A stretch of DNA of 64,000 nucleotides, from NCBI GenBank assembly GCA_016788785.1, contig JAEUSM010000011.1, positions 81,200 through 145,199 on the forward strand. Reading direction: 5' to 3'. Position 1 is the first letter of the stretch; each line of letters starts with the position of its first letter. Source of the DNA: Candidatus Kapaibacterium sp. (GTDB lineage: Bacteria; Bacteroidota; Ignavibacteria; Kapaibacteriales; JAEUSM01). Both the position numbers and the translations under genes were made by a program. Positions 24,410 through 33,956 of this stretch are shown here, piece after piece. The notes below the pieces were generated by a model. The model searched no databases and had not been told where the DNA came from. It worked only from the letters and a program-made list of their open reading frames with translations.

Positions 24410-26656
24410 ATGAAACATTACTACTTTTTGGTTCTTCTTCTCTCTGTATGTTTACACGTAAACGTACAAGCACAGACTTCCCATTTAAACAAACTGGATG
24501 TGCAATTAAAACTTTTGTTACAACAACAAGAAGATCCTTTCAAAAAACAATATGAATATTTAAAAAAGGGTTCTAGTAGTAATCCTATGATACCTATTAT
24601 TTTTAAATCTACTCATTCAAATGTTCAATCTTTACTCAAAAGATATGGTGGAGAGTTACATACTTCATTAGGAGTAATTTATACAGGAAATATTCCGCTA
24701 AATTCAGTTGTTGCATTTTCTTCAAATTCTGAAGTTGAAAGAATTGAAGCTACTGCAAAGCTAAAGCTTACCAACGAACAAGCAAAAATAAATACGGGTG
24801 CTGATAGAGTTCATTCAGGCAATCTCCCTTCAGGAAATAAATATACTGGGAATGGTGTTATTGTTGGAGTATTTGATACTGGTTTAGATATAATTCATCC
24901 CGATTTTAGAAAAAAATCTGATACAACTCAAACAAGGATATTGTCTCTTTGGGATCAGACAGTCAACATTGGTACTCCACCACAAAATTACAATTACGGA
25001 AGTGAGTGGAATAACTCTCAAATAAATTCTTCCCTACTTAATCCAAATTCAGTTATGACCTATGATTCTAGTGGCCATGGAACTCACGTTACTGGTTCAG
25101 CTGCTGGATTAAGAGGTATGGCTCCCGATGCAGATATTATATTTGTGAAAGGATTAATTGATTGGAAGTCTGATTCTACGTTGTATCAAGACACGAAAAG
25201 TCTATTAGATGGGTTAAATTATATGAAAGATATAGCAAAGTCTTTAGGAAAACCCTGTGTTGTCAATTTAAGTCTTGGATACCTTTTAGGATCCCCACAC
25301 GATGGAACTTCATTAGTAGAACAAGGTATGGATTACTTAGTTACTTCTAATAACAGCTTTTTTATTGTCATAGCTGCAGGAAATGAAAATGGTACAGACC
25401 AACACTTTGGTGGTTTTGAATTAACCAGCGATTCAATCTGGACCTATATCAAATCTGGTAGTTTGTATGGTATATTCAATAGTGATTATACTGATAGTAC
25501 GTATATTTCAATCGGCATTGATAGTGTCGCTATAATGGAACCTTGGGAAAACTTAACAATTCAAAAAGCAATCTATCATTCTACTTGGATGAATCTTTCA
25601 AGTATAAAAAATTCAGAAAATGGTATTTTAATGCCCTTCTTATATAGTAATGGTGATACTGCAATGGTAATGAGAATTATCGCCTCGGATTTTGATGCCA
25701 CAAGAACTGAAGTTAGAATATTTACTTCTCCAGGAAGAATTATTTCCAATGATTCATTATACGATTTTGCTACAGCAAGGTTATTATTAAAAGGCAAAGG
25801 TATGTTTCATTCTTGGTGGGCAAATTACCAAGTTGATTACATTGATAACCCGCTTTACTTTACTAACCATTACAAAGATGAACGTTTACGATATTCTGAT
25901 AACATTTCAACTATGAATATTTTGGCATGTGGACACAAAACCTTTGCAGTTGGAGCTTATGTTAATATGTTTAGCTTCGTCAATAGAAATGGTGAATTGC
26001 AATTTGGTAATAATTATATGGAGGAGCCAATTGGAACGTTTGCATATTTTAGTAATTTAGGACCTACAACCGATGGAAGAATAAAACCAGATATTTCTGC
26101 TCCTGGTATAAATGTTGCTTCTTCATGGTCACGTCATGCACGTTACCCATCAGCCTGGGCGATGCCGGAGAAAACAGTCGTTTTAAGTGGAACAAGTATG
26201 GCTTCACCTATAGTTACAGGAGCAATTGCATTGTATTTGGAGCAAAACCCTACGGCAACGTATGAAAATGTAAAAAAAGCAATAACAGATAATGCAATAG
26301 TTGATACAATGGTAACTAAGTATGGAGATACCCCTAATAATCACTTTGGATACGGAAGATTAGATATATTTAAAGCTATGGGTTCACCATTCCATACTGG
26401 AATTTCTACGCAAAAAGCTAATTATTCTATCTTTATTTATCCTAATCCAGCTTCTGAAAACCTCTATGTACAATTTCCTGAACCTGAGTCTAATTTAGAA
26501 TTGTACGTATTTGATGTTTCTGGTAAACAAGTAGGTAGCTTTACAATAACACCACAAAGTAACAAAATAAACGTTAGTAGTTTCGAAAAAGGAATCTATT
26601 TTTATAAAAGTAGTAGTGAAAACAGTTCATATACTGGAAAGTTTATAGTAGAATAA
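24410..26656 (+). CDS. Subtilisin-like serine protease (S8) with T9SS sorting domain
   Basis: 748 residues. Signal peptide ending LHVNVQAQ, a prodomain-like segment, then the catalytic triad in order: Asp in GVFDTGLDIIHPDF near 157, His in GHGTHVTGSAAG near 225, Ser in SGTSMASPIVTGA near 603. The large spacing between His and Ser holds an inserted beta-rich domain (about 330-500). The C-terminal 80 residues are a type IX sorting domain (FIYPNPASENLYV ... GIYFYKSS). Extracellular or surface-bound protease. A paralogue with the same plan is at 59177. Its position between two copies of the ABC-F gene end suggests insertion into this site. Confidence 0.93.
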   Translation: MKHYYFLVLLLSVCLHVNVQAQTSHLNKLDVQLKLLLQQQEDPFKKQYEYLKKGSSSNPMIPIIFKSTHSNVQSLLKRYGGELHTSLGVIYTGNIPLNSVVAFSSNSEVERIEATAKLKLTNEQAKINTGADRVHSGNLPSGNKYTGNGVIVGVFDTGLDIIHPDFRKKSDTTQTRILSLWDQTVNIGTPPQNYNYGSEWNNSQINSSLLNPNSVMTYDSSGHGTHVTGSAAGLRGMAPDADIIFVKGLIDWKSDSTLYQDTKSLLDGLNYMKDIAKSLGKPCVVNLSLGYLLGSPHDGTSLVEQGMDYLVTSNNSFFIVIAAGNENGTDQHFGGFELTSDSIWTYIKSGSLYGIFNSDYTDSTYISIGIDSVAIMEPWENLTIQKAIYHSTWMNLSSIKNSENGILMPFLYSNGDTAMVMRIIASDFDATRTEVRIFTSPGRIISNDSLYDFATARLLLKGKGMFHSWWANYQVDYIDNPLYFTNHYKDERLRYSDNISTMNILACGHKTFAVGAYVNMFSFVNRNGELQFGNNYMEEPIGTFAYFSNLGPTTDGRIKPDISAPGINVASSWSRHARYPSAWAMPEKTVVLSGTSMASPIVTGAIALYLEQNPTATYENVKKAITDNAIVDTMVTKYGDTPNNHFGYGRLDIFKAMGSPFHTGISTQKANYSIFIYPNPASENLYVQFPEPESNLELYVFDVSGKQVGSFTITPQSNKINVSSFEKGIYFYKSSSENSSYTGKFIVE

Positions 26657-26773
26657 ACTGTATAATCTATTCATAAACAGAAACTATGCTGTCCTATGTA
26701 AGCAGCATTAAACATATTACTGCTAATAGCTTTGTTGAATGAAAATTTCTTAGATATACATGCTCATAGTAAA

Positions 26774-26804
26774 AAGGCAATCATCCGTGATTGCCTTTTT
26801 TTTA
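26774..26804. terminator. tetraloop terminator, copy 4 (TCCG loop)
   Basis: Stem AAGGCAATCA / TGATTGCCTT with a UNCG-type loop TCCG, A run on one side and eight T on the other. It can serve both the subtilisin gene and the convergent ABC-F gene. Confidence 0.9.
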
Positions 26805-26813
26805 TATTATATA

Positions 26814-28748
26814 CTACGCAAAAACTTCCAGCTCTTCTTGGAGTGATGCCCATTTGGTGAATACGATGTTCAATTCGGCTTTGGAATCAGCGATTTTTTT
26901 CTGCAATTCGGTTGCTTTTTTGTGGTCAGTGTAGTTGCGTGGGAGAAGTAAGTCCTCTTCGAAACCTTTGACGATTGCTTCTAAGCGCTGGACTTCTTTT
27001 TCCACTTCGGAGCATTCGCGTTCAAGTTTTTTGCGACGTTTTTCTGCTTCTTTTTGTTGTTCACGATCAAGTAAAGCAGGGTTGATGATTTCTTGTTGTT
27101 TTTGCTTTTTCTGTTTTGATGAGTATTCCAATTCTTGCAATGAATTCAACTCTTTTACTCGAAGATATTCCATAATATCCCCTGCGTATTCTTTGATATT
27201 TCCTTGGCGAATTTCCACAACGGTATCCACCAAATCAGTCAAAAACTCCCTATCGTGGGAAATGACAATCACAGCTCCTGTGTATTGTTGCAAGGCTTCT
27301 TTGAGAATGTCTTTGGAAAACATATCCAAATGGTTCGTTGGCTCATCAAGAATTAGCAAATTCACCGGTTCCAAGAGCAAACGTGCCATCGAAAGACGCG
27401 ATTTTTCCCCACCAGATAGAACTCCCACCTTTTTGTTGACATCATCACCAGAGAAGAGGAATGCTCCCAAAATCGCACGCAATTTGGTACGAATTTCCCC
27501 AACGGCGATGGTTTCCAAGGCATCGTACACAGACATTGATGGGTCTAACATATCGTTTTGATGCTGAGCATAATATCCGATTTTTACATTGTACCCAAGC
27601 TCAACAACACCAGAAGTAAGCGGTTCATCGCCACGAATAATACGAGCGAGAGTGGATTTACCCTCACCATTTCGTCCTACGAATGCTATTTTTTGACCAC
27701 GTTCAAATTCTAAATTGACGTTTTTGAAGAGTGTTTTTGAAGGAAATGCTTTTGTTGCATCGGATAATTTGACCGTTATTGCTCCTGAACGAGGGGCATC
27801 TGGAAAGCTGAAATTGATGGATTTGGTATCGGTATCTTCTACTTGTATACGCTCCATTTTTTCTAACATTTTCATTCGCGATTGTGCTCGTGATGCTAAG
27901 GAGGCTTTGTAGCGGAAGCGTTCGATGAAGCGTTCCATCGAGGCAATCTCGCGACCTTGTTGCTTTGCAGCAGCTCTAAGATGCTCTATACGTTCTTCGC
28001 GAAGTTCCACAAACCGTGAATAGGCAACGGGATAATCGTCCAATTTCGCCATTGACGTGATTTCAATTGTGCGATTTGTAACCGAATCCAAAAAGGTTTT
28101 ATCGTGAGATACCATCATTATGGCACCTTCGTATTGCTTCAAAAATTTCTCCAACCACTGCACGGACTCAATATCCAAGTGGTTCGTAGGCTCATCTAAA
28201 AGGATACAATCAGGTTTACGTAAAAGAATTTTTGCAAGTTCCGCTCTCATTTGCCAACCACCGCTAAATTCTTTCAACGGACGGTTCGAATCTTCTGGTT
28301 CGAATCCCAAACCGCTGAGTGTTTTTTCAATAGCTGCTTTGTAACCACTTCCGCCCAAAACATCATATCGTTCTTGCTTTTCGACCATTTCGTTCAGCAT
28401 ATCATCGTAATGCTCCAAATCCCCACTTTCAAACGCTTGATGGATTTCCTCCAACCGTGCCTCAATTTCCAACAGTTCGTCAAAAGCACCAGAAACATAT
28501 TCCAATACAGTTTGTTCCGTATCGAATACTAATTCTTGTGGCAAATAGCCGACAGTGGTAGCTTTGGCAATATTGACCGAACCGGATTCGGGTTGAAATG
28601 GCGTTACAATCAATCGCAGAAGCGTTGATTTTCCAGCACCATTTTTTCCAACCAGACCGATTTTATCGCCGTATTGAATTAAAAACGAAGCTTTGTCGAA
28701 CAAGGTACGCCCTTGTACATAGTAGGTTACATCAGAAAACGAAATCAT
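26814..28748 (-). CDS. ABC-F family ATPase
   Basis: 644 residues with two ABC nucleotide-binding domains and no membrane segments. First Walker A GKNGAGKST at 34-42, signature FSGGWQMR and LLDEPTNHLD; second Walker A GRNGEGKST, signature LSGGEKSR and LILDEPTNHLD. The linker of about 80 residues between domains (basic, helical, RIEHLRAAAKQQGREIASME) and a C-terminal coiled coil (about 560-640) are as in Uup/YdiF-type proteins. ABC-F proteins bind the ribosome near the E site and relieve stalled translation. Which subfamily is uncertain. The last 60 nt of the gene exist again at 24241-24300. Confidence 0.95.
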   Translation of the reverse strand: MISFSDVTYYVQGRTLFDKASFLIQYGDKIGLVGKNGAGKSTLLRLIVTPFQPESGSVNIAKATTVGYLPQELVFDTEQTVLEYVSGAFDELLEIEARLEEIHQAFESGDLEHYDDMLNEMVEKQERYDVLGGSGYKAAIEKTLSGLGFEPEDSNRPLKEFSGGWQMRAELAKILLRKPDCILLDEPTNHLDIESVQWLEKFLKQYEGAIMMVSHDKTFLDSVTNRTIEITSMAKLDDYPVAYSRFVELREERIEHLRAAAKQQGREIASMERFIERFRYKASLASRAQSRMKMLEKMERIQVEDTDTKSINFSFPDAPRSGAITVKLSDATKAFPSKTLFKNVNLEFERGQKIAFVGRNGEGKSTLARIIRGDEPLTSGVVELGYNVKIGYYAQHQNDMLDPSMSVYDALETIAVGEIRTKLRAILGAFLFSGDDVNKKVGVLSGGEKSRLSMARLLLEPVNLLILDEPTNHLDMFSKDILKEALQQYTGAVIVISHDREFLTDLVDTVVEIRQGNIKEYAGDIMEYLRVKELNSLQELEYSSKQKKQKQQEIINPALLDREQQKEAEKRRKKLERECSEVEKEVQRLEAIVKGFEEDLLLPRNYTDHKKATELQKKIADSKAELNIVFTKWASLQEELEVFA

Positions 28749-28819
28749 GAGATACTTTGGGAAGTGAACAACAATGAAACGATAACGTTACAACCGTGAA
28801 TGTATTGAAAAAAGGAATA

Positions 28820-28985
28820 TCTGAATCAAATTTCTGAATCAGGATTTAAGAATGTCTGAATCATGATTTACAGGATTTGAGGATTTTATTGAAATTTCTG
28901 AATCAGGATTTTCAAGATTTTAGGATTGACAGGATAGGAAAGAAATCATGTTAATCCTAAAATCTTGAAAATCCTGATTCAGACA
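28820..28985. repeat. dispersed inverted repeat (copy 1)
   Basis: Fills most of 28749-29101. Units of TCTGAATCAGGATT with AAGATTTTAGGATT on the left and the reverse complement (AATCCTAAAATCTTGAAAATCCTGATTCAGA) on the right give a long imperfect palindrome; the ends are TGTCTGAATC / GATTCAGACA. A non-coding element also present at 31940 and 33725. Confidence 0.85.
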
Positions 28986-29101
28986 AATGTAAATGCCTCT
29001 CCTACTCATACTTTTATACGAAATGTCAACACATTTATAGTTTCTTTATAGTAAATGCGGTAATTTTGTACTGTCATTATTTATTTTGAAAGATTTTGTA
29101 C

Positions 29102-30397
29102 GTGAAAACTGTACTGTTGTATTTAGTAGTTTTGTTGGTTTTTTCTTCGGATGTATATGCTCAAATCTATTCTTCATTCGATTTCACGTGGGCGAATGGG
29201 AATAATCGGCAACGGAATTTCCCATTGGTTGTCAAAGATGACTCGAATGAAGTAGTGCTGACTGGTGTGGCTATGATTGATAGTTATTATAATGTCAATT
29301 TCAATCAACCGCTTGATAATACGCACGTTTCCTCAGGAACGATTGGACGAACGAATGAATTTACGGTCAATTTGATGACTATAGGATTTGAATCCAATTA
29401 CAAAAATATCATTGGGAAACTTTCCTTTCAAATTGGAAATATTTTGAATTTTGTGCAAGATATCGATCCAACTGTTCAACGCGGTCGTAATACGGGTACC
29501 TCCAATGTCAAATATTTGCGTGAAGCATCTGCAGGATATCATTTTGATGTGTTACAAGGACTGAATGTTGAAATGGGTGTTTTCCTTAGTTACATAGGTT
29601 TGGAGAGTTATTTGACGCAAGAAAATTGGTCGTATCAACGTTCGATTGTTTGTGATTTTACGCCATTTTACTTTACTGGTGGGAAGGTGCAACTATTCCC
29701 TTCTGATAATGTAAAAACGGAACTTTGGTTGGTGAATGGCTGGCAATCGTATAATTCGTGGAATAAGGGACCTGGAATTGGAAGCTCAACCTATATACGC
29801 CCAAATGAGAATATTCAAGTTGCTGCTAATTTTTACGGTGGTAATGATTCCCGTCAAGAGGTTAATCGCTATCATCACGACCATAGTGTGGTTGCAAGGT
29901 TGTATCAAAATGCCAATTCGGAATCACTCTCTCAAGTTGCAATTTCATTGAACAATCACTTTGGCTTTGAATCTGGTGAAGGCAAAGCATATAATACAAA
30001 CTTTATGGCAGGTTCTTCATTGGCGACGCGTTTATGGTTTAATAAAAACACGATTGGGCTCACCTTGCGTGCTGATTATGTAACTAACCCTGGTTTGCAC
30101 CTTGCGTATGTACCATCCCCAGTAACACCCAATGATTTTACTGATGCTATAGCTAATGACCCACTCCAAAGAATTTCTATGGGTCAAGCCACCGTTACTT
30201 TAGACTATATGCCGAATGATTTTGCAACTTTTCGTTTGGAATATGGATACCGAGAGGCAAATCACCCATATTTTGCTGGACGTGGTGGAACAACCTCACC
30301 AGACGGTTGGTCAACGACTCCAATTCCTTCTAATTGGCGACCAGATCTGCAAAAAACCGAACACCGACTCACTGGAGCAATTAATATTCGGTTGTAG
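29102..30397 (+). CDS. Outer-membrane beta-barrel porin (OmpL-like, BBP2 type)
   Basis: About 431 residues. The best start is GTG at 29102 (MKTVLLYLVVLLVF); a TTG two codons earlier is less likely. Signal peptide ending VYAQ, then alternating aromatic/polar strands throughout (YHFDVLQGLNVEMGVFLSYIG, ATVTLDYMPNDFATFRLEYGYRE) and a final strand RLTGAINIRL, as expected of a 16- to 18-strand barrel. It matches the style of the putative beta-barrel porin-2 family, outer-membrane diffusion channels. The substrate is unknown. It follows a long intergenic region filled with repeat copy 1 and is followed 78 nt later by the photolyase-like gene. Confidence 0.85.
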   Translation: MKTVLLYLVVLLVFSSDVYAQIYSSFDFTWANGNNRQRNFPLVVKDDSNEVVLTGVAMIDSYYNVNFNQPLDNTHVSSGTIGRTNEFTVNLMTIGFESNYKNIIGKLSFQIGNILNFVQDIDPTVQRGRNTGTSNVKYLREASAGYHFDVLQGLNVEMGVFLSYIGLESYLTQENWSYQRSIVCDFTPFYFTGGKVQLFPSDNVKTELWLVNGWQSYNSWNKGPGIGSSTYIRPNENIQVAANFYGGNDSRQEVNRYHHDHSVVARLYQNANSESLSQVAISLNNHFGFESGEGKAYNTNFMAGSSLATRLWFNKNTIGLTLRADYVTNPGLHLAYVPSPVTPNDFTDAIANDPLQRISMGQATVTLDYMPNDFATFRLEYGYREANHPYFAGRGGTTSPDGWSTTPIPSNWRPDLQKTEHRLTGAINIRL

Positions 30398-30475
30398 AAT
30401 TTAATTCCCATGAACTTTTTTCGCAAGTTGATGTGTTCTAGGGTTTACTACATTCGTTAACGTATTTACCCTGTG

Positions 30476-31969
30476 ATGGCAACTTCCGTTTTTTTGCTTT
30501 TTCCGCATCAATTGTTCGAGGATATTACTCTGCCTTCATCGTTTGATGAAGTGGTGATGGTAGAAGAATGGCTCTTTTTTCATCAATACAAATTTCACAA
30601 ACAAAAGCTGGTTTTGCATCGAGCGAGTATGAAGTGTTATGAACAGTATTTGCTGGAAAATGGCATCAATGTTCGCTATATTTCGGCATTTGAGCCTGAA
30701 TGCGATATTCGAAAACTGATAGCAGAACTTTCCCAAAAAGGTGTTACGCAAATTCATTACTATGATGTGTGCGACAATTGGTTGGAAAAGCGAATCACAA
30801 CGAAATGCAGAAAACATTCCATTGCGACCAAAGAATATACAACACCACTGTTCATAAATTCTAAAGTGGATTTGCAGTCCTATTTTGGAAGTAAACAACG
30901 GTATTTTCATACAGATTTTTATATTCAACAACGGAAAAAGCTCCGTATCCTTGTGGACGAAAAGGGTTCTCCAGTAGGTGGGAAATGGAGTTTCGACGCT
31001 GACAATAGACGTGCATACCCCAAAGGGAAAATTGCTCCTAAGGTAACGTTTCCATCACTGACACCATATCACCAAGAAGCAATTGTCTATGTTGAACATC
31101 ATTTTTCGGATAATTATGGAATTGTATTAACTGAGGTCGTTTATCCAATATCTCACCAACAAAGTGCGGAGTGGCTTCAGCAGTTTTTGGAGCAACGGTT
31201 CGCTGATTTTGGTGAGTATGAAGACGCTATTGTGGCTGATGAGAACATATTGCATCATAGCGTTTTGACGCCTATGCTTAATATTGGGCTCTTACTACCG
31301 ATGCAAATTGTTTCTGCTGCCATTGATTATGCTACTTCTAACGACATTCCGCTCAATTCTTTGGAAGGGTTTATTCGCCAAATTATCGGTTGGCGAGAGT
31401 TTATCCGTGGGGTATATGTTTACAAAGGAACTCAAGAACGCACCAAAAACTTTTGGAATTTTCATAGAACACTACCAGCTTCTTTCTACGATGCTTCGAC
31501 GGGAATTGAACCAATAGATGCAACCATCACCAAGTTGCTTAAAACTGGTTACAACCATCATATCGAACGCTTGATGATAATGGGAAATGCGATGGTGCTT
31601 TTGGAAATTCATCCCGATGCAGTATACCAATGGTTTATGGAGATGTATATCGACGCCTACGATTGGGTGATGGTGCCAAATGTATACGGAATGAGCCAAT
31701 TTGCTGATGGTGGATTGATGGCGACAAAACCGTACATTAGTGGGAGTAGTTATGTGCTGAAAATGAGTAATTTCAAAAAGGGAGATTGGTGCGAACAATG
31801 GGATGCTCTCTTTTGGCACTTTATGAACAAACAGCGCAAATTCTTTCTGTCCAACCCACGCTTGGGAATGCTCATCAAAACCTACGACAAAATGAGCGAT
31901 GAAAAGAAAGCGAAGATGAAGGAAATGTCTGAATTGAAAATGTCTGAATCAGGATTTGCAAGATTTTAG
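30476..31969 (+). CDS. Cryptochrome/photolyase-related protein (DPRP/PhrB-like)
   Basis: 497 residues from ATG 30476. The N-terminal Rossmann domain starts FLLFPHQLFED, and the FAD-binding helical domain contains RQIIGWREFIRG and the strongly conserved DWVMVPNVYGMSQFADGG. This is the deoxyribodipyrimidine photolyase-related family (bacterial 6-4 photolyases and cryptochromes). The [4Fe-4S] ligands of PhrB are largely absent: the segment expected to hold them reads MSNFKKGDWCEQWDALFW, with a single Cys. It may therefore be a cluster-free variant. The last codons (MSESGFARF, stop) lie inside dispersed repeat copy 2, so the end of the protein was supplied by the repeat. Confidence 0.9.
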   Translation: MATSVFLLFPHQLFEDITLPSSFDEVVMVEEWLFFHQYKFHKQKLVLHRASMKCYEQYLLENGINVRYISAFEPECDIRKLIAELSQKGVTQIHYYDVCDNWLEKRITTKCRKHSIATKEYTTPLFINSKVDLQSYFGSKQRYFHTDFYIQQRKKLRILVDEKGSPVGGKWSFDADNRRAYPKGKIAPKVTFPSLTPYHQEAIVYVEHHFSDNYGIVLTEVVYPISHQQSAEWLQQFLEQRFADFGEYEDAIVADENILHHSVLTPMLNIGLLLPMQIVSAAIDYATSNDIPLNSLEGFIRQIIGWREFIRGVYVYKGTQERTKNFWNFHRTLPASFYDASTGIEPIDATITKLLKTGYNHHIERLMIMGNAMVLLEIHPDAVYQWFMEMYIDAYDWVMVPNVYGMSQFADGGLMATKPYISGSSYVLKMSNFKKGDWCEQWDALFWHFMNKQRKFFLSNPRLGMLIKTYDKMSDEKKAKMKEMSELKMSESGFARF

Positions 31970-32033
31970 GATTTACAAGATTTCTTTCTTATCCTGTTCA
32001 TCTTTTAATCCTGTAAATCCTGATTCAGACAGA
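31940..32033. repeat. dispersed inverted repeat (copy 2)
   Basis: Left end TGTCTGAATCAGGATTTGCA, right end AAATCCTGATTCAGACA, about 94 nt. It overlaps the last 10 codons of the photolyase-like gene and lies just before the stop of the convergent gene 32037-33596. Confidence 0.88.
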
Positions 32034-32036
32034 TAA

Positions 32037-33596
32037 TTACCTCTGTATCGATAGCGGTACGGTTTCGATTGTTTTGGTGCCGTTACCGACAACCACATAA
32101 TACATTCCATTCGCTAAATCCGATACACGGAAGGTAACGGAGGATTCGAAAGAACCACCAACATCTTTTGTATAGATGTTGCGAATCAAAGCAACTTTCG
32201 AGTCTACTAAGTTTACTTGAGACATTTCTTCGGAAGCTAAAAACCTGACAGTGGCATATTCACTTGTTGGATTTGGTTCTAAACGAACTGTCGTTTTGTT
32301 TACAGGTTTAGTTTCATCAACTGAAGTAGTTGAATTTGTAATTCTATGCACATAGAAAAATGGTGTTAATCCATTTTTCACAACTGAATCGCCATTTGCA
32401 GATGTTGTAACTGCATAATCGCCATTACTGTAAGCTCGAATACTACTTGTAAACAAAACACCTTTTGAATCAGCATAAATTACTTTCCGAACATTTTCTG
32501 TTTCCAAATCGTACTCAACTACACCTAATTTGCGGTTTTTTAGATTCGACTTATCATATTCAAACCCTAACATAGCAATCTTAGTACTATCTTTGGAAAG
32601 ACAAGCTTCATTCACAAAAAATGGTGATTCCAACTGCTTGAAGGCAACCACTTCACCTTGTTTAGTAATAGTAGCAATAAACTGTTTTCCATTGTCAAAA
32701 TACGGTGTAGTATCATTAACCATTTGCAGATTTCCAACAACAATATAGTTATCATTTTTCACAAAAATGTTTTTTGGAATCAAATAATGATTCGTCAAAC
32801 CAAAATCATATTGTGTAAATGTAAAAACAACTTTCAAGTACAAAGAATCTCGAAAATCTACTATGCCAAATTTCCTAATTTGAAAACTGTAAATTGTGTC
32901 TTTTAATAAACTGAAGTATGAAAAATTGTCTTTTCCTGATAATAAAACAATTGAATTTTCTTGGATATCTCTTGCAGGTTGTAATGCTGCTTGATCAAAA
33001 AGAATTGAATCTATTGGATATCTAAATCTCCAAATAGTCTTTCCAGAATGGTGCATGTTTTGTATTCTGCCTCTTGGAAAAAACAATAGTGTAAATGCTT
33101 TACCTGTTGCCAAACTCAATGTTGGATTTGAAATAAAATCTTCTTCAGAACCTTCTTGAAAATAACTTCCAATAACGCCTAACTTTGGAACCTCAAATAC
33201 GTACAATTCTTGTACTAAAGGATTATTTATTGGATCCGAAAATAAGGTAACAAACGCAAAAGTACCACTTTTTGAAAAGGAGATATTTGTTGCGTATTTG
33301 TAAGTTAATGCTAATTTAATATAATTATTAGAACCTTGAGTCTGATAAAAATAATTTTGAAAATTGCTTATCTCTCCATTTGAATTAACCCAAATAAATG
33401 CAGGCAACATTTTAGAATTTTCAACAAATAGTAACAAATCATCATCTTTATCTACGGCAAAGTTTGGCACTTGCATCCATTGAATACCTGATGTATCACT
33501 TTCAACCTTTTTTTCCCATTTAATTGAAAGACCTTGAGATGAAGATATTGAATATGAAAACAGTAAAATTCCTAAAAGTATTAGGTACTTTTTCAT
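32037..33596 (-). CDS. Secreted protein with T9SS sorting domain, function unknown
   Basis: 519 residues from the ATG at 33596 (MKKYLILLGILLFSYSISSSQG), a typical signal peptide; ten more codons are open upstream but do not look like part of it. The body is beta-rich with repeats of an aromatic/Gly pattern, suggestive of a beta-propeller (phrases such as DKDDDLLLFVENSK and ISFSKSGTFAFVTLF), but no named family is recognised. The last 80 residues are a type IX sorting domain (VRLEPNPTSEYATVRF ... ANGMYYVVVG). It should be secreted or attached at the cell surface. Confidence 0.85.
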   Translation of the reverse strand: MKKYLILLGILLFSYSISSSQGLSIKWEKKVESDTSGIQWMQVPNFAVDKDDDLLLFVENSKMLPAFIWVNSNGEISNFQNYFYQTQGSNNYIKLALTYKYATNISFSKSGTFAFVTLFSDPINNPLVQELYVFEVPKLGVIGSYFQEGSEEDFISNPTLSLATGKAFTLLFFPRGRIQNMHHSGKTIWRFRYPIDSILFDQAALQPARDIQENSIVLLSGKDNFSYFSLLKDTIYSFQIRKFGIVDFRDSLYLKVVFTFTQYDFGLTNHYLIPKNIFVKNDNYIVVGNLQMVNDTTPYFDNGKQFIATITKQGEVVAFKQLESPFFVNEACLSKDSTKIAMLGFEYDKSNLKNRKLGVVEYDLETENVRKVIYADSKGVLFTSSIRAYSNGDYAVTTSANGDSVVKNGLTPFFYVHRITNSTTSVDETKPVNKTTVRLEPNPTSEYATVRFLASEEMSQVNLVDSKVALIRNIYTKDVGGSFESSVTFRVSDLANGMYYVVVGNGTKTIETVPLSIQR

Positions 33597-33724
33597 AGCA
33601 AATAACCTTGGAAATAGGAATAACAAATATTCGATTAATGTTCAATTTTAATTTTTTTGAACTCTTTTCATGCAAATTACGAATTAAATTTCAAATAACC
33701 TTATTTGAAGGATAAGATAAGAAA

Positions 33725-33866
33725 ATTTCTGAATCAGGATTTGCAGGATTTTAGGATTAGCATAATAAGAAAATGTCTGAATCAGGATTTTCAAGATTTT
33801 AAGATTTACATGATTTCTTTCTTATCCTGCTAATCTTTTAATCCTGTAAATCCTGATTCAGACAAG
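33725..33866. repeat. dispersed inverted repeat (copy 3, nested)
   Basis: Within the 360-nt intergenic region 33597-33956. The left unit TCTGAATCAGGATTT occurs twice (33727 and 33775), followed by the right arm ending AAATCCTGATTCAGACA. One copy seems inserted in or partially duplicated beside another. Confidence 0.85.
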
Positions 33867-33956
33867 AAGTAAATCCTCAATCAGACATATAAGACAATAA
33901 AAAAGGGGGTGAAAGGTCAACATTTGCGAACAGATTCGTAGAAACAATTCGATAGA

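Noticed and set aside
28820-33866. CRISPR array
   Set aside because: Repeat copies are long inverted elements at irregular distances with genes between; there is no repeat-spacer order and no cas gene.
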